A stretch of DNA of 8,735 nucleotides from Chloroflexota bacterium (GTDB taxonomy: Bacteria; Chloroflexota; UBA6077; JACQUR01). The DNA lies in contig JACQUR010000299.1 of NCBI GenBank assembly GCA_016210245.1, positions 1 through 8,735 on the forward strand, given 5' to 3'. A program made the position numbers and the translations under genes. The notes under the pieces were generated by a model. It was not told where the DNA came from, made no database searches, and worked only from the letters and a program-made list of their open reading frames with translations. Of this stretch, positions 1 to 6,160 are shown piece after piece; positions within the stretch are counted from its first letter, which is position 1; every line of letters starts with the position of its first letter.

Positions 1-40
1 ACCGGACAACTGAATAGCCCTAACTCCCGCGGGTCCCGAC

Positions 41-69
41 TTGACGCCCCCCGGCCGAACCCATAGAGT
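41..69 (+). promoter_or_regulatory. Candidate sigma70-type promoter for the HyuB-like operon
   Basis: TTGACG at 41-46 (5 of 6 to the -35 consensus) is followed after exactly 17 bases by TAGAGT at 64-69 (4 of 6 to TATAAT). It would start transcription near 76, about 100 bases ahead of the ATG at 178, so the heptamer array at 96-162 would be in the 5' leader. A match of this quality can arise by chance, so the call rests on spacing and position only. Confidence 0.35.
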
Positions 70-93
70 TGACGCAAGCGTTCAGCCGTCAAC
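68..93. promoter_or_regulatory. Perfect 7-bp dyad, possible operator
   Basis: GTTGACG (68-74) and CGTCAAC (87-93) form a perfect inverted repeat with a 12-base gap. The left half touches the candidate -10 box and covers the likely start point, where a repressor would act. No regulator gene is nearby to support it, and the arms are short enough to be chance. Confidence 0.2.
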
Positions 94-95
94 GA

Positions 96-162
96 GTGGT
101 CAGTGGCCAGTGGCCAGTTACTCAAGTCCACTGGCCACTGACCACTGGCCACTGACCACTGC
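96..162. repeat. Palindromic heptamer array A (gtggcca / ccactgg units)
   Basis: The left side is three 7-base units (gtggtca, gtggcca, gtggcca; 96-116). The right side is five units alternating ccactgg and ccactga and ending in ccactgc (128-162). The 19 bases at 95-113 are the exact reverse complement of 128-146, so the array can fold into a strong hairpin with a 14-base loop. It ends one base before the GGAGG ribosome site at 164-168 of the next gene and would lie in its leader RNA, where it could affect translation or stability. No coding content is evident. Confidence 0.9.
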
Positions 163-177
163 CGGAGGAACCAGCCC

Positions 178-2427
178 ATGGCCGTGGCGACCGGCACTAT
201 CGATCCGGTCAGGTACGAGGTCTTCGCCCACCGCCTGTGGGCGATCGGGGAAGAGGGGCGGGTGGTGCTGCAGCGCGTGTCCGCCTCGCCCATCGTCGTC
301 CAGGGCGGCGAGTGCATGCAGTCGTTCTACGACCCGCAGGGGCGGATGGTCCTGGCTTGCTCCGGCCACCTCCGCTTCGCCGCGGCTACCTCCGACGCGA
401 TCAAGCAGCTCATCGCCTGGTTCGGGCGGCGCCCGGGCTTCTTCGACGGCGACCAGGTCTTCTTCAACGATCCCTACGTGGCCGGCTCCCTCACCTACGA
501 CCAGATGGTCGTCAAGCCCATCTTCTTCGAGGGGCGCCTGGTGGCCTGGACCGCCAGCAGCTCGCACACCGCCGACACCGGCGGAGTGCTGGCCGGGGAG
601 GCGTCCGAGGTCTACCACGAGGGCATCCGCATCCTTGGCCTCAAGGTGGTGGAGCGCGGGGAGTTCCGCGACGACGTGTGCAGGACGCTGGTGGAGCAGT
701 GCCGCGATCCCCACTACGTCGAGCTTGACCTGCGCTCGCGCGTCGCGGCCAACAACGTCGCCGCGGGCGGCTTCACCACCTTGCTGCGCTGGTTCGGGCC
801 GGCGTTCGTCATGGCCGCGTGCCAGAAGCTGATCGACGACGGCGAGGCGCTCGCCCGCGCCAGGCTGCGCCAGATCCCGGATGGGACGTGGACCTCCCGG
901 GTGTATGGCTCGACCACGCGCGGCACGGAGCCCTATCGCATCCTGTGCCGGGCCACCAAGCGCGCCGACCGCCTGATCCTCGACTGCGCGGGCACCAGCC
1001 CCCAGTCCGCCGACGACATGAACTCCACCCTGCCCAGTTCCCGCGCCCACATCGCCCTGGCCCTGACCAACACCATCTTCTGGGATGTGCCCTGGAGCGA
1101 CGGCAAGATGGCCCCGGTGGACATCCGTATCCCCGAGGGCACTATCCTGAACTGCCACTTCCCCGCGGCCTGCACCCGCGCGCCCAACGTGGGCAAGATG
1201 CTGGTGCTGGCAGTGATGGACTGCACGGCTCGCATGCTGTACGCGGCCGGGCTGCACGAGGATGTCAACGCCGGCTGGCACGGGCTGCTCTACAACGGCG
1301 GCCCCGGCTACATGTACGGCGGCCACAACGCCGAGGGCATCCCGGTGGCCATGGGCCTGTTCGACGTCCACGGCGGCGGCTTCGGGGCCACGCCCGGCCG
1401 GGATGGGGTGGACTCGGCCGGCCACCCGAACATCCCATCCGGTGGGATCAACGACGTGGAGCGGGTCGAGCTGCACTATCCCCTGCTCTACTTCTCGCGC
1501 AGCCACCTGGCCAACGGGGCCGGCTACGGCGCGTACCGAGGTGGAGCAGGAACCCAACGCATCTACATGACCTATCGCTCCGACGACCTGTCGGTGGAGT
1601 TCCGCCGCTACGTGGGGGCGCCCCAGACCGGCCCCGGCCTGTTCGGCGGCTACCCGATGGGCGGCGGCGGACTCAGAGCCCTCTTCCAGGTCGACTTGGA
1701 CCGCCTGTGCGAGCGGCTGCAGCGCGGCGAGTACCCCGCCACCGTGCCGGAGCTGCTGGATGGCGGCTGGGGGAGCGCGTACCAGCCCCAGCCGCCCAGG
1801 GGCAGGATCCACCTCCCGTCCTGCTGGCTGGTGACCGACTTCGTCCAGAGCGGCGGCGGCTTCGGAGACCCGCTGGAGCGCGACCCGGAGCGGGTGGCCG
1901 CCGATGTGCGGGCGGCCATCTACACGCCGCACGTCGCGCGCCGCGGCTTCGGGGTGGTGCTGGACGACGCCCTGGGCGTGCAGATAGACGAAACCTCGGC
2001 CCTGCGCGAGGCGCTGCGGCGCGAGCGCCTGGCCGCGGCGCGCCCGGTGCGCAACCAAACCTGGGAGCCGGCCCCTGGCGCGGAGGCGTGGCCGACGCTG
2101 CTGCGGCCCCATGCCTCGGTGGAGATCGCCGGCCGGGGCGGCGCGGCCATCTGGCGGTGCGTCCGCTGCCAGCACGCCTTCGGCCCGGCCGACCAGACCT
2201 ACAAGCTGGGCGCCGCGCTGCGGGTGGTCGATCTGAACGAGGTCGTGGACGTGCCGTTCCCCGGCGCCTCCGGGTTCCTCGCCACGTACCTCGAGTACTT
2301 CTGCCCGGGCTGCGCCACCCTGCTCCAGGTCGACCTGTACTACCCGGGCTTCGGCGACGACATGGTATTGCCGGACATAGAGATTGAAGCTGCCAGCTAT
2401 CAGCGATCAGCCATCAGCCGGCACTGA
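178..2427 (+). CDS. Hydantoinase B / acetone-carboxylase-alpha-like protein with C-terminal zinc ribbon
   Basis: HyuB (oxoprolinase B) superfamily, 749 residues. Family members work with an ATP-using HyuA subunit to open cyclic amides or to carboxylate ketones such as acetone or acetophenone in the cytoplasm. The ATG at 178 has GGAGG at 164-168. Family signatures seen: GGECMQSFYDPQG near residue 40, FNDPYVAGSLTYD (residues ~97-108), HTADTGG (130-136) and many Gly-rich loops around 375-500. The Mn-binding pattern of acetone carboxylase alpha (His-x-x-Asp, then His 22 residues on) here reads Leu105, Asp108, His130, so one ligand is replaced. Residues ~655-740 add a domain with C661-x2-C664 and C709-x2-C712, resembling the acetone carboxylase gamma subunit, so this looks like an alpha-gamma fusion. 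The last ~10 residues are encoded by repeat array B. No HyuA is visible; it may lie upstream of the window or elsewhere. The substrate cannot be told. Confidence 0.88.
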   Translation: MAVATGTIDPVRYEVFAHRLWAIGEEGRVVLQRVSASPIVVQGGECMQSFYDPQGRMVLACSGHLRFAAATSDAIKQLIAWFGRRPGFFDGDQVFFNDPYVAGSLTYDQMVVKPIFFEGRLVAWTASSSHTADTGGVLAGEASEVYHEGIRILGLKVVERGEFRDDVCRTLVEQCRDPHYVELDLRSRVAANNVAAGGFTTLLRWFGPAFVMAACQKLIDDGEALARARLRQIPDGTWTSRVYGSTTRGTEPYRILCRATKRADRLILDCAGTSPQSADDMNSTLPSSRAHIALALTNTIFWDVPWSDGKMAPVDIRIPEGTILNCHFPAACTRAPNVGKMLVLAVMDCTARMLYAAGLHEDVNAGWHGLLYNGGPGYMYGGHNAEGIPVAMGLFDVHGGGFGATPGRDGVDSAGHPNIPSGGINDVERVELHYPLLYFSRSHLANGAGYGAYRGGAGTQRIYMTYRSDDLSVEFRRYVGAPQTGPGLFGGYPMGGGGLRALFQVDLDRLCERLQRGEYPATVPELLDGGWGSAYQPQPPRGRIHLPSCWLVTDFVQSGGGFGDPLERDPERVAADVRAAIYTPHVARRGFGVVLDDALGVQIDETSALREALRRERLAAARPVRNQTWEPAPGAEAWPTLLRPHASVEIAGRGGAAIWRCVRCQHAFGPADQTYKLGAALRVVDLNEVVDVPFPGASGFLATYLEYFCPGCATLLQVDLYYPGFGDDMVLPDIEIEAASYQRSAISRH

Positions 2428-2455
2428 CGGCTGATCGCTGATGGCTGACCGCTCA
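2398..2455. repeat. Palindromic heptamer array B (atcagcN units)
   Basis: Three units (tatcagc, gatcagc, catcagc; 2398-2418) face four complementary-type units (cggctga, tcgctga, tggctga, ccgctca; 2428-2455). The arms 2399-2420 and 2428-2449 pair at 19 of 22 positions around a 7-base loop, gcactga. That loop holds the TGA stop of the HyuB-like gene, so the left arm is translated as the protein's tail. The array ends just before the GGAGG at 2458-2462 of the CoA transferase. A hairpin between two genes of one operon could protect or separate the upstream message; it has no T-run and does not look like an intrinsic terminator. Confidence 0.88.
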
Positions 2456-2469
2456 CCGGAGGGTATCTC

Positions 2470-3603
2470 ATGGGACCACTAGCAGGCATCAGGGTGCTGG
2501 ACCTGGGGCAGTTCATCTCCGCGCCGTACACGGGCGTCCTGCTGGCCGAGATGGGCGCCGAGGTCCTCAAGGTCGAGCCGCCGACGGGCGATCCCTTCCG
2601 CACCTGGGAGGGGGAGGGCTTTGGCCCCTCCTTCGCCGCCTTCAACCGGGGCAAGCGCAGCCTCGTGCTCGATCTAAAGACCCCGCGGGACCGCGAGCGA
2701 CTGCTGCACCTGGCCGAGACGGCCGACGTGTTCCTTGAGAACTTTCGGCCGGGCGTCACGGCCCGGCTAGGCATCGACTACGAGACACTCAAGTCCGCCA
2801 ATCCGCGCCTGGTCTATTGCACTGTCACCGGCTTCGGACCGGATGGGCCCTACGTCGACCGGCCGAGCTACGACAGCGTGGCCCAGGGGCTCAGCGGCCT
2901 GACCGGGCTGTTCCTGGACCCGGAGCAGCCCCGCCTGCGCGGTCCCGCCTCCGCCGACAGTCTCACCGGGCTCACCGCCGCGTTCGCCATTACCACCGCG
3001 CTCGTAGCGAGCAAGCAGACCGGCCGGGGACAGCACGTGGAAGTGAACATGCTCCACTCCCTGGTCCACTTCCTCGGGTACGTGGTGGCCAAGCACGTGA
3101 TGGGCGGGATCGAGCCCGGGCCAGACACCCACGCGCGCAGTGCCCAGGCCTACGTCTTCCGGGCCGCAGACGGCAAGCCCTTCCTCATCCATCTCTCCTC
3201 GCCGCCCAAGTTCTGGCAGCACCTGTGCGAGGCCATCGGGCGCTCCGACCTGCTCACGGACCCCCGCTTCGCCACCAGGAAGGAGCGCGTTCGCCGCTAC
3301 GAGGAGCTGGCCGAGGAGCTGCAGCGGGTCTTCGAGACCCGGAGCCGCCAGGAGTGGCTGGAGGTCCTGGTCGCGCACGAGGTGCCGTGCGCGCCCGCGA
3401 ACCGCATCAGCGAGGTCGTCCAGGACCCGCAGGTCCAACACCTGGGCATCGTGGACGTGGAGGAGGACCCGTCGCTGGGCCCCATCCCGCGCTTCCGCCC
3501 CCCTGCCCGCTTCTCCGAAGATACCCCGCCCGTGCTCGCCAGGCCGCCGCTGCTGGGCGAGCACACCCGTGAGATCCTGGACGAGCTGGGCAGCCGGGTG
3601 TAG
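2470..3603 (+). CDS. CaiB/BaiF-type class III CoA transferase
   Basis: Cytoplasmic CoA transferase of family III, 377 residues; it moves CoA between an acyl-CoA donor and a carboxylic acid through an aspartyl-CoA thioester. The ATG at 2470 has a strong GGAGG at 2458-2462. The N-terminus reads GPLAGIRVLDLGQFISAPY, the typical start of the family, followed by GAEVLKVEPP, FNRGKRSLVLDLK, DVFLENFRPG and VYCTVTGFGPDGPY. The likely catalytic Asp is D163 in GPASADSLTG, matching the conserved Asp of formyl-CoA:oxalate transferase. GRGQHVEVNM (~185-195) and the C-terminal half containing EVPCAPANRISEVVQDPQV are also family hallmarks. The length is slightly below the usual 390-430. It starts 42 bases after the HyuB-like stop, so the two are probably co-transcribed; a reasonable reading is activation of the acid that the HyuB-type enzyme makes. 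Donor and acceptor are not determined. Confidence 0.93.
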   Translation: MGPLAGIRVLDLGQFISAPYTGVLLAEMGAEVLKVEPPTGDPFRTWEGEGFGPSFAAFNRGKRSLVLDLKTPRDRERLLHLAETADVFLENFRPGVTARLGIDYETLKSANPRLVYCTVTGFGPDGPYVDRPSYDSVAQGLSGLTGLFLDPEQPRLRGPASADSLTGLTAAFAITTALVASKQTGRGQHVEVNMLHSLVHFLGYVVAKHVMGGIEPGPDTHARSAQAYVFRAADGKPFLIHLSSPPKFWQHLCEAIGRSDLLTDPRFATRKERVRRYEELAEELQRVFETRSRQEWLEVLVAHEVPCAPANRISEVVQDPQVQHLGIVDVEEDPSLGPIPRFRPPARFSEDTPPVLARPPLLGEHTREILDELGSRV

Positions 3604-3632
3604 GCGAGACCAGGTCCACACTCGACCGTTCA

Positions 3633-3780
3633 CTGGCGGACTGTGACTCGTCAATAATTGTCAGGTCCACCCGCCGCCCTGAAGGGCGGGCCTGGGGGCC
3701 TGGCGGCTTGAGGCCCGCCCTTCAGGGCGGCGGGGGTGGAAGTCATCAGATCAGCGGTAACGCAGCCCTGGCGGACTGTG
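3633..3780. repeat. 135-base unit bounded by 13-base direct repeats, with a long hairpin
   Basis: The 13-mer ctggcggactgtg occurs at 3633-3645 and again at 3768-3780. Between them lies a large inverted repeat: 3670-3693 is the exact reverse complement of 3711-3734 (24 bp, extended to 3666/3740 with a 2-base bulge, 17-base loop). Each arm also holds cgccc-tgaa-gggcg, a small hairpin. This is the layout expected of a small non-autonomous palindromic element with a target duplication, or of repeat-mediated duplication. The hairpin lies between convergent genes and could stabilise either 3' end, but neither side has a T-run, so it is not called a terminator. Confidence 0.7.
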
Positions 3781-4430
3781 GACTGTCGACTGTCGACGGT
3801 CGACTCAGTAGGGAGCCGGCGGCCCAGCGGGAACGACTGGACGACCCGCCACCGCCCCCGGGTGTCCCGGCGCATCAGGTGCATCCTGGTGATCTCGAAG
3901 CATCCCTCGATTGGCTGATCCTGCAAGCGGCCCAGCAGCCGCGCGAAGTCCTCGTCCGACAGGTCCGAGGCAATGGTGAGGTGTGGCGCGTACTGCGCCA
4001 GCTCGATCTCGCCGGTGTAGGGGTAGACGTTCACGATCGAGCCGTCAAGCGCGCGCACCAGCGCGGCGTGCAGCGCCTCGAGCTCGGGGTTGCGCGGCAC
4101 GCTGGCGTAAACCGCGTTGCTATAGGGCCCCGGAAAGCCGCCAACGCCACGAACCGAGACGCAGACCGGCGCGGTCTGGCGCGCCACCTCGGCGACGCGC
4201 TGCCTGACCTCGGCCAGGCGGGTTCGGACCCGGAAGGGCATCTTGAGGGTGAGGTGGGGCTGCGGCTCCGCGCCCGGGACGGCGAGGCGCTGCTGCAGAG
4301 AGCGCAGCCGCTCGGCGACCTCGGGCGAAGGCAGGGCGATCAACCCGTACCACGGCCGCGTGCGCCTTGACGCGCCCGGTCTCGATGCCGCGCCGTCCAG
4401 CTTTGCCGATGTTGCCGCCACCTGGCCCAC
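3651..4430 (-). CDS. 2H phosphoesterase, 2'-5' RNA ligase / cyclic phosphodiesterase family
   Basis: Cytoplasmic protein of 259 residues in the 2H superfamily, whose members hydrolyse or form 2'-5' or 2',3'-cyclic phosphodiester bonds in RNA. Both catalytic His-x-Thr motifs are present: H59-L-T61 in PQPHLTLKM and H150-L-T152 in YAPHLTIASDL, 91 residues apart as expected for the two-lobed fold. The start is GTG at 4428-4430 with gagagg a few bases upstream; a second in-frame GTG is three codons later. The domain begins near RPWYGLIALP (residue 25), so the first ~24 residues may be dispensable or the start may be later. The domain ends near VVQSFPLG (~205). Residues ~208-259 are encoded by a heptamer array and a palindromic repeat and are probably not functional. 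The gene is divergent from the MoxR operon and convergent with the CoA transferase. No convincing own promoter was seen. The RNA target is unknown. Confidence 0.85.
   Translation of the reverse strand: MGQVAATSAKLDGAASRPGASRRTRPWYGLIALPSPEVAERLRSLQQRLAVPGAEPQPHLTLKMPFRVRTRLAEVRQRVAEVARQTAPVCVSVRGVGGFPGPYSNAVYASVPRNPELEALHAALVRALDGSIVNVYPYTGEIELAQYAPHLTIASDLSDEDFARLLGRLQDQPIEGCFEITRMHLMRRDTRGRWRVVQSFPLGRRLPTESTVDSRQSTVRQGCVTADLMTSTPAALKGGPQAARPPGPPFRAAGGPDNY
3773..3807. repeat. Heptamer array C (ggactgt / cgactgt units)
   Basis: Five consecutive 7-base units: ggactgt, ggactgt, cgactgt, cgacggt, cgactca. The stretch contains overlapping palindromes (gtcgac twice). It lies inside the 3' coding part of the 2H phosphoesterase and is translated as a Ser/Thr/Val-rich tail (TESTVDSRQSTV). 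It adjoins the second 13-mer of the hairpin-bearing 135-base unit. Confidence 0.8.
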
Positions 4431-4452
4431 GCCGTCCTCTCCGGCAGCCGAA

Positions 4453-4475
4453 GGGGCGAGTCGCTGACTCGCCCC
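4453..4475. repeat. Perfect 10-bp hairpin in the divergent intergenic region
   Basis: ggggcgagtc (4453-4462) pairs with gactcgcccc (4466-4475) around a 3-base loop, gct. It lies 23 bases upstream of the GTG start of the 2H phosphoesterase, so it would be in that gene's leader, and about 70 bases upstream of the MoxR promoter. It might be an operator or a leader hairpin. No T-run follows on either strand. Confidence 0.5.
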
Positions 4476-4542
4476 CTGGGTTGCGTGCTGCCCAGCCTAC
4501 ACTCACCACTTTAACACATGCCAGCGGCGGTGAGTCGAGAGC

Positions 4543-4571
4543 TTGACAATTGCCCCGAGGCGGGCCATAGT
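4543..4571 (+). promoter_or_regulatory. Strong candidate sigma70-type promoter for the moxR-VWA operon
   Basis: A perfect -35 box TTGACA at 4543-4548 is followed by a 17-base spacer and CATAGT at 4566-4571 (4 of 6 to TATAAT). The predicted start point is near 4578, giving a leader of about 50 bases before the ATG at 4630. It is in the right place in a divergent intergenic region and is the best promoter match in the window. Confidence 0.6.
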
Positions 4572-4629
4572 GTGCTATCGGTCGCCCAGCCGGCCGCCTG
4601 CCGCCATCCTTGCCCCGGGAGTGCGCCGC

Positions 4630-6024
4630 ATGTCCAAGCCCACCACCGTTGGCCAACTGCGCGAGAGCGGCTACCAGGTGCTCTCGGTCAAGCAGGAGTT
4701 GCGCAAGAACCTGATCGCGCGCCTCCGTAAGGGCGAGGAGTTGCTGCCGGGCATCATCGGCTTCGAGGACAGCGTCATCCCGCAGTTGGAGAACGCCCTC
4801 CTGTCTGGCCAGGACGTGATCTTCCTGGGCGAGCGCGGACAGGCGAAGACGCGCATGGCCCGGCTGCTGGCCAATCTGCTGGATGCCGAGGTCCCGGCCA
4901 TCGCCGGCTGCGAGATCACCGACCATCCATCCGCGCCCATCTGCCAGGCCTGCCGCCAGCGGGTGGCCGAGCTGGGCGACGGCACGCCCATCGACTGGCT
5001 GCCCCGCCAGCGCCGCTACGGCGAGAAGCTGGCCACGCCGGATATCACCATCGCCGACCTGATCGGCGAGGTCGACCCGATCAAGGTGGCGGAGGGGCGC
5101 TACCTGGCCGACGAGCTGACCATTCACTTCGGCCTGCTGCCGCGCACCAACCGCGGCATCTTCGCCCTCAACGAGCTGCCGGATCTGGCCGAGCGCATCC
5201 AGGTGGGCTTGCTCAATATCATGGAAGAGCGCGACGTGCAGATCCGCGGCTACAAGGTCCGGCTGCCCCTGGACCTGTTCGTGGTCGCCTCCGCCAACCC
5301 GGAGGACTACACCAATCGCGGGCGGATCATCACTCCGCTCAAGGACCGTTTCGGCGCCCAGGTTCGCACCCACTACCCCCGCAGCCTGGAGCACGAGATC
5401 GCGATCATGGAGCAGGAGCGAACCGTCTTCAGCGCCGACGGCTTCGAAACTCTCGTGCCGCGCTATATCAAGGACATTGTGGCCGAGATCACCCACCTGG
5501 CACGGCGCAGCCCCGACATCAGCCAGCGCTCCGGCGTCTCGGCGCGCGTCTCCATCTGCAACTACGAGAGCCTGCTCGCCAACGCCCTCAAGCGCTCCAT
5601 TCGCCTCAAGGAGCGGCAGGTGGTGCCGCGCATCTCCGACCTGGCGGCGATTGTGGCCACCACCGCGGGCAAGATCGAGCTGGAGACGGTGGGCGAGGTG
5701 GGCGAGGAGAAGGTGATCGACAAGCTCGTCCAGCGGGCGGTCCTGAACGTGTTCAACCGCCACTTCGCCATGAGCGAGTTCGAGGAGTTGCTCGCCAACT
5801 TCGACCATGGCCTCCAGGTCGAGGCGGCCGACGGCATGCCCTCCCTGGACTACATGCGCCAGGCCGCCGAGGTGGGCGGGCTGACGGCCGCGCTCAAGAA
5901 GCTGGGCGCCCAGGCCAACCCGGGCCTCATCGCGGCCGGCATGGAATTTGTCCTCGAGGGCCTGCACCTCAACCGCAAGCTGAACAAGGACCGCCTGGCC
6001 GGACGGTTCCGCTACCGAACGTAA
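4630..6024 (+). CDS. MoxR-family AAA+ ATPase (ChlI-like)
   Basis: 464-residue cytoplasmic AAA+ ATPase of the MoxR / magnesium-chelatase-I type; such proteins form hexamers and remodel or metallate targets with a VWA partner. Walker A is G67-E-R-G-Q-A-K-T74, with Ala where Gly usually precedes Lys. Walker B is GIFALNE ending at E182, with Asn181 instead of the usual Asp. Sensor 1 is in VVASANPEDYTNRG (N223). A conserved block RYGEKLATPDITIADLIGEVDPIK lies between Walker A and B. Just after the first ATPase strands is a Cys/His cluster (GCEITDH...ICQAC, C-x10-C-x2-C) that may bind zinc. ATG at 4630 is chosen because cgggag lies 8 bases upstream and the conserved part begins soon after; a TTG at 4543 in the same frame coincides with the -35 box and is rejected. 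The TAA stop is formed by the first heptamer of array D. The VWA protein 136 bases downstream is its likely partner. Confidence 0.9.
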   Translation: MSKPTTVGQLRESGYQVLSVKQELRKNLIARLRKGEELLPGIIGFEDSVIPQLENALLSGQDVIFLGERGQAKTRMARLLANLLDAEVPAIAGCEITDHPSAPICQACRQRVAELGDGTPIDWLPRQRRYGEKLATPDITIADLIGEVDPIKVAEGRYLADELTIHFGLLPRTNRGIFALNELPDLAERIQVGLLNIMEERDVQIRGYKVRLPLDLFVVASANPEDYTNRGRIITPLKDRFGAQVRTHYPRSLEHEIAIMEQERTVFSADGFETLVPRYIKDIVAEITHLARRSPDISQRSGVSARVSICNYESLLANALKRSIRLKERQVVPRISDLAAIVATTAGKIELETVGEVGEEKVIDKLVQRAVLNVFNRHFAMSEFEELLANFDHGLQVEAADGMPSLDYMRQAAEVGGLTAALKKLGAQANPGLIAAGMEFVLEGLHLNRKLNKDRLAGRFRYRT

Positions 6025-6149
6025 AACGTAAAACGTAAAACGTAAAACGTAAAACGTAATGCGCAAGACGTAAGACGTGATGCGTGAAGCGTGAACCGGC
6101 ATAGTAACCTGAGCTTACGCATTACGTTTTACGCTTTACGCATCACGCT
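6020..6149. repeat. Heptamer array D (cgtaaaa units) between moxR-like and VWA genes
   Basis: Five perfect cgtaaaa units (6020-6054) run into six diverged units (cgtaatg, cgcaaga, cgtaaga, cgtgatg, cgtgaag, cgtgaac; to 6096). After a short unrelated spacer the inverse orientation follows at 6114-6149 (ttacgca, ttacgtt, ttacgct and similar). Bases 6048-6067 and 6114-6133 pair at 19 of 20 positions. The stop codon of the ATPase lies in the first unit. The AT-rich array stands out against GC-rich neighbours and fills the whole gap of the operon. It could form an RNA hairpin that sets the ratio of the two products; it is not a typical terminator. Confidence 0.92.
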
Positions 6150-6160
6150 GGAGCGCAGCC

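Noticed and set aside
118..2175. Long open frame on the minus strand across the HyuB-like gene
   Set aside because: It is antisense to a gene with clear family motifs, has low-complexity Ala/Gly/Val/His composition typical of a high-GC shadow frame, and shows no recognisable domain.
819..2387. Second + strand open frame inside the HyuB-like gene
   Set aside because: Arg/Pro/Gly-rich shadow in another frame, without a ribosome site or domain.
3666..3740. Bidirectional intrinsic terminator between convergent genes
   Set aside because: The stem is strong but no T-run follows on either strand, and it lies inside the phosphoesterase reading frame.
4543..4629. Upstream TTG start extending the MoxR protein by 29 residues
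   Set aside because: The TTG is the first three bases of a perfect -35 box; the added residues look non-conserved, and the ATG at 4630 has a ribosome site.
4120..6102. Long open frame on the minus strand across the MoxR gene
   Set aside because: Antisense to a recognisable AAA+ ATPase; its start lies in the heptamer array and its sequence is a compositional shadow.
6020..6149. CRISPR array
   Set aside because: Units are 7 bases with no spacers, and the array inverts halfway; there are no cas genes.
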